NCBI GenBank assembly: GCA_015501075.1
Contig: JADNYJ010000136.1
Span: 1-64,000, forward strand
Reading direction: 5' to 3'
DNA: 64,000 nucleotides
Origin: Gymnopilus junonius
Taxonomy: Eukaryota > Basidiomycota > Agaricomycetes > Agaricales > Galerinaceae
Both the position numbers and the translations under genes were made by a program. This document shows positions 33,907-44,402 of this stretch, piece by piece; the stretch's first letter is position 1; every line of letters starts with the position of its first letter. The notes beneath the pieces are model-generated. The model searched no databases. It saw only the letters and a list, made by a program, of their open reading frames with translations, and was not told the DNA's origin.

Positions 33907-34943
33907 TGTGGTATTGATTTGTGTATATCTTACAGTTGAAAATTCGGTCAGCTGAAGGCTCCTATGCCGGCGAATAATCAGTCTCCGTCTGTCCTCACAG
34001 GAATAAGAGCTTTTGTATGGACTGGAGTTGAGGCCGTCTATGGAGAACATTACTCTAGGAAAGACCGCAATTTTAGATTTCATTGTCTCTATTGATTGCG
34101 CCTGATCAAGGTTGTGTGAGCCCCCCCCATGCTTCTGGGTCAGAATATTTGAAGGATCTTGGCTTACACTCCATGCGATAAACTCAAATTCGGCGAACCC
34201 GAAAGCTGCGCGGACCTCACATTGAATTTGAATGTCTAAAATTTCATTATTTAAATAAAAGCAAAAGCCGAGGAATGCCACGCGAAGTGATGGCCCTCTA
34301 ACACAAGTTTGAAAGTATCGACAAGGACCGTGCTCTTGAGATTCTGCGATGTGAGGTTCACGGCTAGCTCGCGAGTTATCTGCGAGGTCTGGGAATCCAG
34401 AAAGAAGGGGTAGTCGATGTGGAGAGAAGGAGGAGGGTCGACGCCAGGGTCATGCCAGGCTGCCGTGCAGCGATACTGATGAGGTCGCCAGTAACGTGTT
34501 TCGGTGGTTTCTCGTGTTTACGGCTTCTGCGTCATAATTAGGCAGGCAATTAAAGCCAGAATAATTGCCTCTTGACAGTCGAGTTCTTCAACCCAGGCGA
34601 GGACGGTGAGAGTGAGGCGGACTCAGGATGGATGCAGGAAAATGGTCAAGTGACCGAGTTTCGATATATTTATAGAACACCTGCAGAAACAGTACCGTTT
34701 CACTTTCAACTCACTCTCTCTGTCGCCACATCTCGTCCTGCATCAATTCATCATTCATCCTTTGTAACTTGTGTGTTCCTACGCGAAAGTTTCTCACCTT
34801 TAGGCTTTCCCCGTACGTTCCTTGAACACAAATCCCACGATAAAGGTATGCAGTCAAAAAAATCTCACAATAGTTTTCTGACGCCAAAGAATCGTTGTCA
34901 TTATGATTCAAGCTGCACCCACCACGCCAAAATATACTGAAAA
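33907..34943. other. Intergenic about 1 kb
   Basis: Besides the possible minus-strand remnant at 34251-34523 nothing is recognised. A C9 run occurs at about 34121. Confidence 0.4.
34251..34523 (-). other. Possible coding remnant on the minus strand
   Basis: A frame of about 90 codons with protein-like composition (RYWRPHQYRC, PSLHIDYPFFLDSQ, ITRELAVNLTSQNL, KLVLEGHHFAW) ends at a stop at 34251. A hydrophobic run (IILALIACLIM) lies just upstream in the same frame, beyond a stop. It may be a piece of a membrane protein gene. No family was recognised. Confidence 0.25.
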
Positions 34944-36814
34944 ATGATCACTTCTATCCCTCATGAACTCCTTCAACTCATTTTCTGGCTCATGGCCGAA
35001 GATCCTTGCTTGGAAATTCCACCCCGTACTGTACGTCTTGTATGCCACTTCTGGAGAGATGTGGCCCGGTCAGTTCCTGAGCTTTCGTCGACACTTCCGA
35101 CAATCTCGATGGCTAAGAGTCAAACTCCAACTGTATCCGCTTTGGAAGCACATATTGATCAACTGCCCCCTACTACCCTTCTCTCTTTCCGTGTCGTGGA
35201 ACCAAGATATTACGACCACCCCGTATTGAACCATCTCATTAAATATTCAGAGAGGTGGAAGCATGTGTCTCTGGAATTACAACACTCATATCTCAGCGGC
35301 CTCAACAACGCAATGGATCAATTATACGACAAACATATCCACTACCAACTCTCCCTTCCTAACCTACAATTTCTGAAGCTCAAGATCGTCAAAGAGTCCT
35401 CAATTGAAGGCAAACTTGCTCGTCTTTTTGATTATGATTTGCTTAATATGAGACCCTACCTCTCTACTCGGTTTTTCAAAGCCTTCTATGTCGCACCCCA
35501 ATTGCGTGACGTCGAGATCGAGTACCATGGTTCGATATGGAATGTAGCATGGCTTCCATATGGTCCATTGAGACGATACGTGGAGTATACGAAAACGAAG
35601 CCATTTGGGATACATCAGGTCATGAATTACAAGGGCGAATTCCTCGAGGACCTGACTTACATCGCCCAGAAGAGCGTTCATTTGTACCCGACGGCTACAT
35701 TTCACCGACTGAAAAGCTTGGATCATAGGATCTACTCTGGCAGCACACACTTTCAATCTTTCCTCGAATGTCTTACATTACCTGCCTTGGAAAGGCTTCG
35801 TATACTTGACAATGGTAATAATATTATCTCTGCCACTGTCGCCCTAATTGACAGATCTGGATGCAACTTGACCAAATTATCCCTTTACAGCAAAGTGCTG
35901 GAGGCTGGCGAGTTGACGCAACTATTGGAACGTGCCCCATTGATCATGGAGCTTGAGTGCAATGATATCCCCGTATCTGATATGAAGGCATTCTATCCAA
36001 TCAGTAACGGTCGGTGCTTAGCTCCGCGCCTCAAGAACATAGTCGTTCACTGCTCGTCACCAGAACGAGAATTGGCTACAATGATTGAATCTCGTTCTGA
36101 TGGAAACTATCAACATACTGTTGACCAGCTTAATTCACGACTGGTCTTTCCGACTTTCAAGGAATGCATGACGGCATGGGCCCTTTTCGAAGGCTGGTCT
36201 ATGCCCAGTGATGTCAAACTCAGGAAGTTAAAAATGCTCGCTGGAAGCTTGGAATCGAAAATAGCACTTTGGAGCGGCAAGTCGCCCTCAGAGCCGAACA
36301 ATTGGAAAGAATCAAAAGTTTCTTCCAAGATCGATGCAATCCTAGCAGAAATCGAAGACGAAGCAAAAATTGCATGTACGAGTAATACTTGTGGTTATAT
36401 AAAGGTATGTATGTCTTTACCGCTTGCCTTCTCTTCAACCCATATGCTTGCAATTTAGATGTCAGGAATTCATATCCCTGTGTATAAAATCATATGCATG
36501 GGACCTACAGGGATTCCGCATGATGCCAAGTATCAATTCTCCAGTCGTACAAAGAATCTCCTTAACCTCTGGATTCCATCTCTTCAGTCAGACTCACAGG
36601 CTCGACAAAGACGCTGGATTTTAGAGGGAAAATCCTCATTAATACAAATCAAACCAGAAAGTGGTAATTTGTATTCACTTTCCTGCGTTATATCACTTAC
36701 TCAACATCCTTCGACTTTCAAGGAGCCACTTTAGAAGAGGAAGACTTACTATTTGGCAGGCCACAAACGATCCCTGATGCGGATTTGTTTTGGTGGAAGT
36801 GCCGTCCTTTCTAG
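34944..36814 (+). CDS. F-box/leucine-rich protein
   Basis: Three exons (34944-36404, 36459-36663, 36723-36814) sum to 1758 nt, 585 aa, in frame. The start MITSIPHELLQLIFWLMAED with VRLVCHFWRDVA shortly after is a typical fungal F-box, which docks to SKP1 in SCF ubiquitin ligases. A long middle region of leucine-rich, irregular repeats (LPNLQFLKLKIV, LPALERLRIL, CNLTKLSLYS) would recognise substrates. The C-terminal part carries a coiled-coil-like Lys/Glu segment and a conserved tail (RQRRWILEGK, then EEEDLLFGRPQTIPDADLFW) that recurs in two decayed copies in this window. Such F-box families are large and variable in mushrooms. The target is unknown. Confidence 0.8.
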
Positions 36815-37278
36815 TGAATGTCACAGTGCTATTCTTCTGCTGCATTTGGATGCTATAGTGGATATCTAGATACTATAGGCACCTACAAAAATCCAGGAAA
36901 GAGATTTTGATGTATGAAAATATTCCTGCTGTATATTGCATGGTCGACGTAAGGCAGATGAACTGGCATTGGACCAGCAGAACCTATCAAACACATGATC
37001 TTATCTAATCTTATCTCTCGCCTATTATTATGAGAGTCACACTTTTTTATGCTGCCATCTTGCTGTTACTCTCAACTTTTCCTTTGCACCAGACTGTTAT
37101 CCTCCTTCGAAAGATTCCAGTACAGCTGGTCTGCCGTTTTATTTAGCACTCCATCATAGATTTCAACCAAGAAGGCGCAATCCTACCCCGATCCTTAAAA
37201 AGATAACTGCACAGCACATAGCAGATAGTTGGCATCTCATAAAACGAAAACCGGCCATCGTCCATTTCCAGAGAAAGC
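36815..37278. other. Intergenic, promoter of MET2
   Basis: 464 bp. It holds two CTTATC sites (listed separately) and no coding frame. Confidence 0.45.
37000..37015 (-). promoter_or_regulatory. Two GATAAG sites upstream of MET2
   Basis: CTTATC at 37000-37005 and 37010-37015 reads GATAAG on the minus strand, about 265-280 bp before the MET2 ATG. Compare the triple cluster near GCN2. Confidence 0.45.
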
Positions 37279-38718
37279 ATGGCCTCGTATTCCTCTCTGC
37301 TCGACCAGTCGATACAGGTCATTCCGACCTTTACGTTAGAGTGCGGTTCGACCCTGAGGAGGTTCCGATTGCGTACAAGACATGGGGTAAGCTGAACGCG
37401 ACCAAGGACAATGTCATGATCATCTGTCACGCCTTCACCGGAAGTGCTGATGTGGAAGATTGGTGAGTGCTTGAATTCTCTGTAAGGACGGTACTGAATC
37501 GCCTAGGTGGGGTCCTCTTATGGGCCGTGGAAAGGCGTTCGATCCAAATCGTTTCTTCATAATTTGCCTCAATACTCTTGGCTCGCCTTATGGCTCTGCT
37601 TCTCCGGTCACTATAAATCCTGATACAGGAAACCGTATGGTCCCGAGTTTCCACCTACAACTATTCGTGATGACGTCAGGTATGTTTATAGTCCATGTTC
37701 TTTGAAAGTTTTCCTCTGACTGGGCATTTCTAGAATTCATAAGCTCGTTCTCGACCACCTAGGAGTACGTGCCGTCGCTGTGGTCATTGGAGGGTCCATG
37801 GGCGGTATGGCCGTCCTTGAGTGGCCACTCTGCTCCCCTCCAGGCTATGTGCGCCGGATTATACCCCTAGCCACCTCTGCTCGTCATTCTGCATGGTGTA
37901 TAAGCTGGGGTGAGGCGCAAAGGCAGAGTATATACAGCGACCCAGGATATGAGGACGGTTACTATACATCACAACCGGCTTCCGGTCTAGCAGCAGCTAG
38001 AATGAGCGCGTTGCTCACATACCGGTCCAGGGACTCCTTTGAGAGTCGCTTTGGGCGCAAACCGCAGCTTAATCCGAATCCAAAGGTAGTCACGCTGACG
38101 CCGCCTGCTTCACCTAAGCTCACATCATCTGCTGACGATGCGGTCGCCGTACATAATGACGGCCTGAGGAATCCAAAACCTCGCTCAGAATCCTCAACTG
38201 GTCGGGCAACTCCAGAAGGTGTTACGTCACCTACTCACTCCAAACCCCCTATCTTCTCCGCCCAATCATACCTGCGATACCAAGGAGACAAATTTATTGC
38301 CCGTTTCGACGCGAACTGCTATATCCACATCACCCGTAAACTCGACACGCATGACATAGCTCGCGGTCGTATCACGGACGCGGACACGGATGAGATTGCC
38401 GCTCTTGCGAGAGTGCTCTCCACCCTCCCGCACCGTGCACTTGTCATCAGCATTACCACAGACGGTCTTTTCACGACCTCTGAGCAGCGTGAAATCGCAG
38501 AACATATACCCCAAGCGGAGCTGGTGGTGATACCCTCGCCTGATGGACATGACGGGTTCCTGTTGGAGTTTGAACAGATCAATACTCATATTTTAAGGTA
38601 TTTAAAGAGAGAATTCTCGGAGTATTACGAGCGGGAGGATGAGCAGGTTGAGGACGATTTCGCGATTAAGAAGACGAGTGTTTTCGGCGAGGCCGAGGTG
38701 GACATTACAAGGTGGTAA
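37279..38718 (+). CDS. MET2: Homoserine O-acetyltransferase
   Basis: Exons 37279-37462, 37507-37679 and 37734-38718. The enzyme acetylates L-homoserine with acetyl-CoA on the way to methionine and cysteine. It has the alpha/beta-hydrolase fold: VPIAYKTWGKLNA, then TGSADVEDWWGPL across the first intron, then the nucleophile elbow GGSMGGMAV with the active Ser. The acid appears in VISITTDGLF and the His in DGHDGFLLEFEQ. A Ser/Pro-rich insertion of about 70 residues (LTPPASPKLTSS..) precedes SYLRYQGDKF, as is usual in fungal MET2. The exon sum is 1342 nt. One base is missing near 37355-37362 (G run) and one near 37636 (NRYGPEF is broken). With both, 447 aa in frame. No other lesion is seen. Confidence 0.85.
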
Positions 38719-39326
38719 TGACGTATAGATATATTTCTTCTTGTAGGAAACGATGGAATTGATACCCGACAGGGGTCGATGATAGATTTACTTGTTAGGC
38801 AAGTAAAGCAACAAACAACCCAATCAATCAGCAGAACTGAATTCCGCTAGCCAGCAGATTTCATTTTTCTGCACAAGCGCGCGTCATGCTCTGTATCTCG
38901 AAGTGATGTACTCTGTGTACTGTCCAGCATGACCAGCACAGAAGTGACCTATGAGCGTGTTGATTAGACGCTCGGGCCTCAGGGTCGAGATCAGACATGC
39001 CTCAATTCACGCCCATTTGCATCATCAATGACTCTGGGAAGGGCGAATCACTAATCCTTTTTTGGTAAATCTTATGACCGTATAAACACAGAAAGGCGAT
39101 TCACATTAGAAGAATGACCAGGGAATGCACTTTAGGAAATCTCTCACGAAGTCCTATAATATCAGGTGGGCAGGTAACATCGGAGATTGGGTACCGATGA
39201 GGCGCAGCATGCATATGAGAGCAAATGGAAAAATACGCCTGCTAACCACGCCTTTAGTACGCCTCGAGGCATTTACCTGGGTGCCTTCCTTGATACGAAT
39301 TCAAGTCCCCTTGACCACCTACATCC
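38719..39326. other. Intergenic
   Basis: About 600 bp without recognisable coding or RNA features. Confidence 0.45.
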
Positions 39327-40220
39327 ATGGCAGCAACGTACAACCTGAACTCCAATTCCCCTTCGTACTTTGAAGCGCTGGTAATGACTCCTACAAAATC
39401 CAGCTTGGATCTCGCCAGAAAGGAGCTTATCCAGTTAGCAAATACTAGCGACAGAAAAATAGAAAGCATGCTGGGTCTCAATTCTTCCGGCCGCATTGTT
39501 CTTGACATCATCAAGTTTGCCCAGGTCGGCTCAATTTTTTATCCTTTTAGGAATGTTACACTGATCCCTATTATTCGGCGCTCATGCACTAGCGCGCAAA
39601 AAGCCATCGAAAGGAATGTTCGTACATTGCAGATCAGGCGTTCCAACTCGTCAACGCAGTGGACGGAGGGGTGAAAGGCCGGGCGATTGATGTCAATGAC
39701 ATCCTTCGAGACCATATCGCCCATTTGAATGAGTAAATAATTTTCCAGCATTTTCAAATCGAATTGGACCTCACGTATCCCTGATTTACTTTAGAGACTT
39801 GGCAGAAATACGCAAGGTCATGAAACGTTTCTCATCCTGGATGATCGTACTCCGCTCTTGGAGCGCGCCTCGAAAGCTGCAGAGATGTCACGATATTCTC
39901 CAACACGCCATGCAGACGTACCTTTTGCTCCTCAGGTGCTCTATTAGCCAACCAGTCTCGCAGGCTCCTCATTACCGGACGCATGCTGCGAGCCAGCAGA
40001 AGTCATCGACCCGAGGACGCAGAGGGAGCACTGAAATGCAAGAACGTCATTGGGAGCATCCCCACCAAATGAAAATCTCATCTCACACCCTCTGCGACAT
40101 CCCTGCATTCATCTCAGATCCGCAGGGGGCGTTCCTCCTGAAGCTCTTGGAATGGTTCATGATGTGCGGGTCTGTCTGCCATACGCAACTCAGGTCCTCC
40201 TACAAGTCTGGCTCTTAGAA
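39327..40220 (+). pseudogene. Decayed or frame-broken helical protein gene
   Basis: A start at 39327 (MAATYNLNSNSPSYFEALVM) leads into an amphipathic, helix-rich sequence (LDLARKELIQLANTSD, IVLDIIKFAQ). It continues in other frames with ADQAFQLVNAVDGGVKGRA and, after a GT-AG intron ending near 39794, DLAEIRKVMKRFSSWM and HDILQHAMQTYLLLL. The spacing of a long helical N-region resembles the four-helix-bundle domains (MLKL/HeLo-like) found at the start of many mushroom immune-type proteins. No nucleotide-binding or effector domain follows. At least one frame break lies near 39600-39640. The family assignment is tentative. Confidence 0.35.
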
Positions 40221-40500
40221 ACGCCAGAGACCTTTTTTTGCTACATAGAGAGCCGTTCCAAGGAGAAGACTCTGGGAAACGACGTCAAACTCTCCAAGTT
40301 ATTATCAATTGGACAATGATAAGGCCAGAGCCAATTATTGGAAGAAGCCTGGTTGCTGTCGACCCGCAGAATCATTGCCCAGTGACGCTCAGCACTCTTA
40401 TCAAGTGGGTGCCCACGTGGATCACAAGAATAGCCACGACATTTTGGAGCATAACGATATACACTTACAGAGGATTCGAAGAAACATGGCAGACATACTA

Positions 40501-42618
40501 TCACAAATTTTCACCTGCAATCCATCTGTTCACGAGCTCTAGGGATTCCTTGGGCTTGTCGTAAGGAACCTGAAGAACAGAAAAGCAGGTAAGTCGCATG
40601 CTGGTAAAGCTTTGTTCTATGAGGGATGAAGCAACGAACCATATGTCCAGCACCTGTGATGGTGGCAAATGTGAATCCTCCAGCACTCCTCGTCTGTCCA
40701 GCTGACTTCCCATCGACGAACCAATCCCTCAACTCCTTGCTTGCAAACTCGATTGCCCGCTCCACTCCAACGCAAGCGTCCACCTTTCATTTCCGACATG
40801 GTTGCAAATCCAGTCATACGAGCCCTTTAATCAAGTCAACAGATCTGCAGGGGAATTCTGTTAAATAGAAACAAAGCTTACGACATAAATAAGTACCCTC
40901 ACTCCGCGTTCTAGGAGTGCTGCCACGTAGTCCTTTGTGGGATGCAAGATATCCTGTGTTGATACAAACGCGCTTTGGACATCAAGATTGCAAGAGGTAA
41001 AATTTTGAGTAATAGAAGGATCACGCCTAGAAGGAATCTAACGTCGGGTTTGTCGAGGAAGTCACGTATGTACCTGGAAGATCATGCCTTCAAGAATGAA
41101 CTATTCAAAGGAGCATACACTTACTTGGTCTGTGGGTAACAAAGCGTTTCCTGAATTTTGCCTTCACATGGTTTGCTTATGTCGTATGGATTTCTTCCTT
41201 TTGGAGTAGGAAGGGTGTTAAAAAAGATTTAGCAAATAAATACGTTAATTAATACTGACCTGTGTCGCTGTACGGTTGGCTATAGACACTTCTGCAGAAC
41301 TGGTAAGCAGCGCCACAGTTAATGGCGTCATACTGATCTTCACAGGCCTCCTTCATCCAGCTTTGACATCTTTGAAGCTGGCAGAATAGGATCAGCATCG
41401 TAGCATGAAACAACATGACTCTGGTACCCACTGTTGACTTCATACCAACGCAAGTGGCAATATTCACGATAGGGTCAACAGAAGCTGGAGAACAAGCCAT
41501 ATCATAATATGATAATATCATTTTGAAACTGTCAGTCATCCCATTTCCTGCGGAAATTCATCTCAGAGTTGTCCTTCCGAACACTCAAAATTAGTTACCT
41601 ATCATGACGGATTGGAGATTGATGGGAGTCATTCCGGCAGCCTTAAGTTTCACGTTTTGGTCATAAACAGCAGACCCAAAAAGAGGCAAGTAACGACCCT
41701 TAACCCGAAATATTAATGCCTTGTTATCATTTGCGCACTTCACAGCAGAAAATACTCACCCCATAAGACTCGCCGGCCATGTGGAATGCACGATCTTTGA
41801 ACTGGCTAAAGTTCTCGAAGAAAATAGAGACGAAAGCGGCAATATCTTTCGCAGCCTCTTCTGATGTGCCCTACAGGCGAGAAAAATATTCTTTAGTCCT
41901 TCCCACGACGCGTACAAGCCGACACGTACAACGTATTCCCCATACTCAGCATAAGAAAAGCCAACGCCAACAGGCTGATCGATGAAAAACACGTTGGCAT
42001 TCGAGTTCCACGATTCGGGATGGAAAACCGTGCCATTTGAGCTTGGTACGCGGCAAGGACTTTTAAAGCTTCAGGCATTAGCTTGCTGGAGCAGTGCAGC
42101 AGTAGTTGGTGAATGTATCCCACCAAGTTCCATGAATAACCCCAAAGAAGAGGAGCATCCGGGTCCTACGGATCGAGTTCAATGACTTGATACTGGGAAA
42201 TTTTGCAGGATATTGCTTACCACCATTTGTCCAAAATAAGACATCGTCTTTAGCGGGATCATTTCGGCTTTCAAAGAAGTAGAAAAACAAATGGCGGGCC
42301 TCAATATCGATATAGCCGGTATAAGCACTAAAATGCAGATAATATATCAGTGAGATAAAGCAGGTTCAACTTTGTTTGTGCACACTTGACTGTTCCATCG
42401 CAAAAGTCACTTTTCTTTACTCTGACGCTGTAATGAGGGAAGAAAGGGTGGCCAAGCGAGGTAAACTCCGAAGTAGATAAGCTAGATAGCGACTCTACAG
42501 GTGTGAAGAGGCCATCTGCATAGTTTGAATGGCCTAGGGTACTCTGCTCGTGAACATTGAGATTCCAAGCTGCGGAAAGTCGGGCGACAGCAACTAAAGC
42601 TGCTAGTCGAAACAACAT
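40501..42618 (-). CDS. Secreted/vacuolar serine carboxypeptidase (peptidase S10)
   Basis: The start is the ATG at 42618, with a signal peptide ([18 protein letters not shown]). The sequence continues [18 protein letters not shown] over an intron, then [17 protein letters not shown], then [19 protein letters not shown] and [12 protein letters not shown]. The catalytic Ser lies in HMAGESYG (near 41770), the Asp in [12 protein letters not shown] (near 40820) and the His in [13 protein letters not shown], split by an intron near 40590-40660. The order and spacing are those of carboxypeptidase Y-like enzymes that remove C-terminal residues. Two frame breaks fit one missing G each: near 42120-42126 (before PCRV) and near 40748-40753 (before [10 protein letters not shown]). 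Between the Ser and Asp lies a Cys-containing region ([16 protein letters not shown]) typical of the family. Confidence 0.85.
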
Positions 42619-43615
42619 GGGTCCTCGTGAGCTGGTGGGTTAAGGAGAGGATTGTGTTCCCAGCGTTCGACTTCCAGGACCAATTTGATATCTCTGGGGG
42701 TCGCGTTTCTCATATCATCAGGCAGTCCACATGGCGCGTTCTCAGCAAATAAGAGTTAAGGCCTGTGGCTGGTCTGCCACTGAGTTCGAATTGTAAGGCC
42801 TGATGAAAGTCAAAAACTTGTCATAGCAAGCAACACCCAAGATGTCTGGGCACGATCACTCGAGGCTTTTAAAAAGGAACTACTTGGTTCTTCTTAGGAT
42901 TTCCCGGTTGCAGTGGATTTTAGTCAGTGTACAAAGCGAAGGACTCGTCAACGACGGCCACTTTACATAACATCAGAGTCGGAGTCTCAAAACCTTTGGA
43001 TATAATTTTTAGAGACCCTACCTACCTAATGCGAGTACTATCACAATCACTCACCTCGTGCCTTGCCTATCTTTTGCCTGTCTTTTCTCCCGTAGTTGAC
43101 GGTCTATACTTACGGGCCCTGCAGGCCGATTTCTTACTCCACTCTTGCGCGAAGTCGAGCCTGAAGTACTTGCTTCCATTCAGTCTGATTCATCGCCATG
43201 ATCCGACCTGACTCCTCGCACTGCCTGTCTATCATATCGGTGTCAGAACTACCCGAGGCTGTTCTTCAGTGGAGAAAGGGAGGTACAATAACTGAATGTT
43301 CGAGATTTTAATCAATCCTTTTCCGCTTTGTCTGCCCAACTATTTTTAGTCCACTCCTTGGCACTTACGCTCATGACCGTTCCAGGACTTGGTCCGTCTC
43401 CAACGAACAATTGAAACACCCGAAAATGTAGTGGACAGGACATGGCTATGTCCTGTCTTGGCGGCAGCTGGGAGGATAAAAGACGGCCAGTCGACATACA
43501 TCTTCTCCAGAGCAGGTTCTCTAAGCAACTATCTGGTGCTGGTCCCCAGAAAAGTAATTTTCATCCATCCTACGCAATCGCCCTCACTTGTCACTCATAA
43601 AGTCATCATTGCAAC
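42619..43615. other. Divergent intergenic region
   Basis: About 1 kb between the carboxypeptidase and the His-rich protein gene, transcribed apart. No coding frame is supported. Confidence 0.45.
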
Positions 43616-44402
43616 ATGTACCCTTCTCGACTCCTTTCGACTCTTTCCGTGGTCCTTGCCGGATCCCTTTTCGTGGCTGCAGCCCCTGTGCATCTTCAAT
43701 CAAGGGCTGTTGAAGACCATCAAGTCCACGTCGGTTCAGTGTTCAGAGCGGATCCAGTTAATTTCGAGCCTCAGCACGTAAGTATAGCGGTTGGCGTTCT
43801 CCCTATGCTTTGACCAATGCTTAATATTCTATTATCAGCCTGGCAATTCTGCTCATGGAGGAGGAACACGACACCCAGTGGTAGCTGTTGGCCATCCTGA
43901 TCACGATGGATACGTACCCGTAGCATCAGTGTCACATAACCACCCGCCGCATATGCAGAGTAATGTGCGCCCCGCGTCCGAATACGACCATCACACCGCG
44001 AAGAAATTCCAACCTGGTAGTGGAATCGCCGTCGGCGACCCAGTCCATGTCCACAAACACGATTTGCACGCCATTGGACCCAACTCGCACCTCCCTCAGA
44101 GCCTTCACCACCATGACGCAAACACTCTTGCCCATGATGTTTGTACGTAACGTTCCTCTGATCCTACGTTTCCGGGCTGAAACTGACCTAATTTTATGTT
44201 CTTTCTGCTAGATAAGCACCACTTTACACATGCTGTTCTGCCTCAGATCCACGATGCAGCTCGTCAACATCATGAACACCATGAAGCTTCACACAGGGCG
44301 ACGACCCACGCCCAAGGACACAATGCGTGGAATGTTTATAAAGCTGCGCACCAGGCTGCAAGTGTAGCACGGGCTAAGGGCCTTGGTCACCCTAGACGCT
44401 GA
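43616..44402 (+). CDS. Small secreted histidine-rich protein
   Basis: Exons 43616-43777, 43839-44142 and 44212-44402 sum to 657 nt, 218 aa, in frame. The N-terminus MYPSRLLSTLSVVLAGSLFV with AAAP is a clear signal peptide. The mature part has no recognised domain and is unusually rich in His (runs such as SLHHHDAN, DKHHFTHAVL and HHEHHEASHRATTH), often paired with Asp or Pro. This composition suggests metal binding (Zn, Cu, Ni) outside the cell, or pH-dependent behaviour. I infer this from composition only. The C-terminus is basic (GLGHPRR). Few Cys are present, unlike typical effector-type secreted proteins. Confidence 0.75.

Noticed and set aside
33544..34281. 245-codon open frame on the minus strand
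   Set aside because: It overlaps the last exon of the SDR gene on the other strand, has no family resemblance and looks like an antisense shadow.
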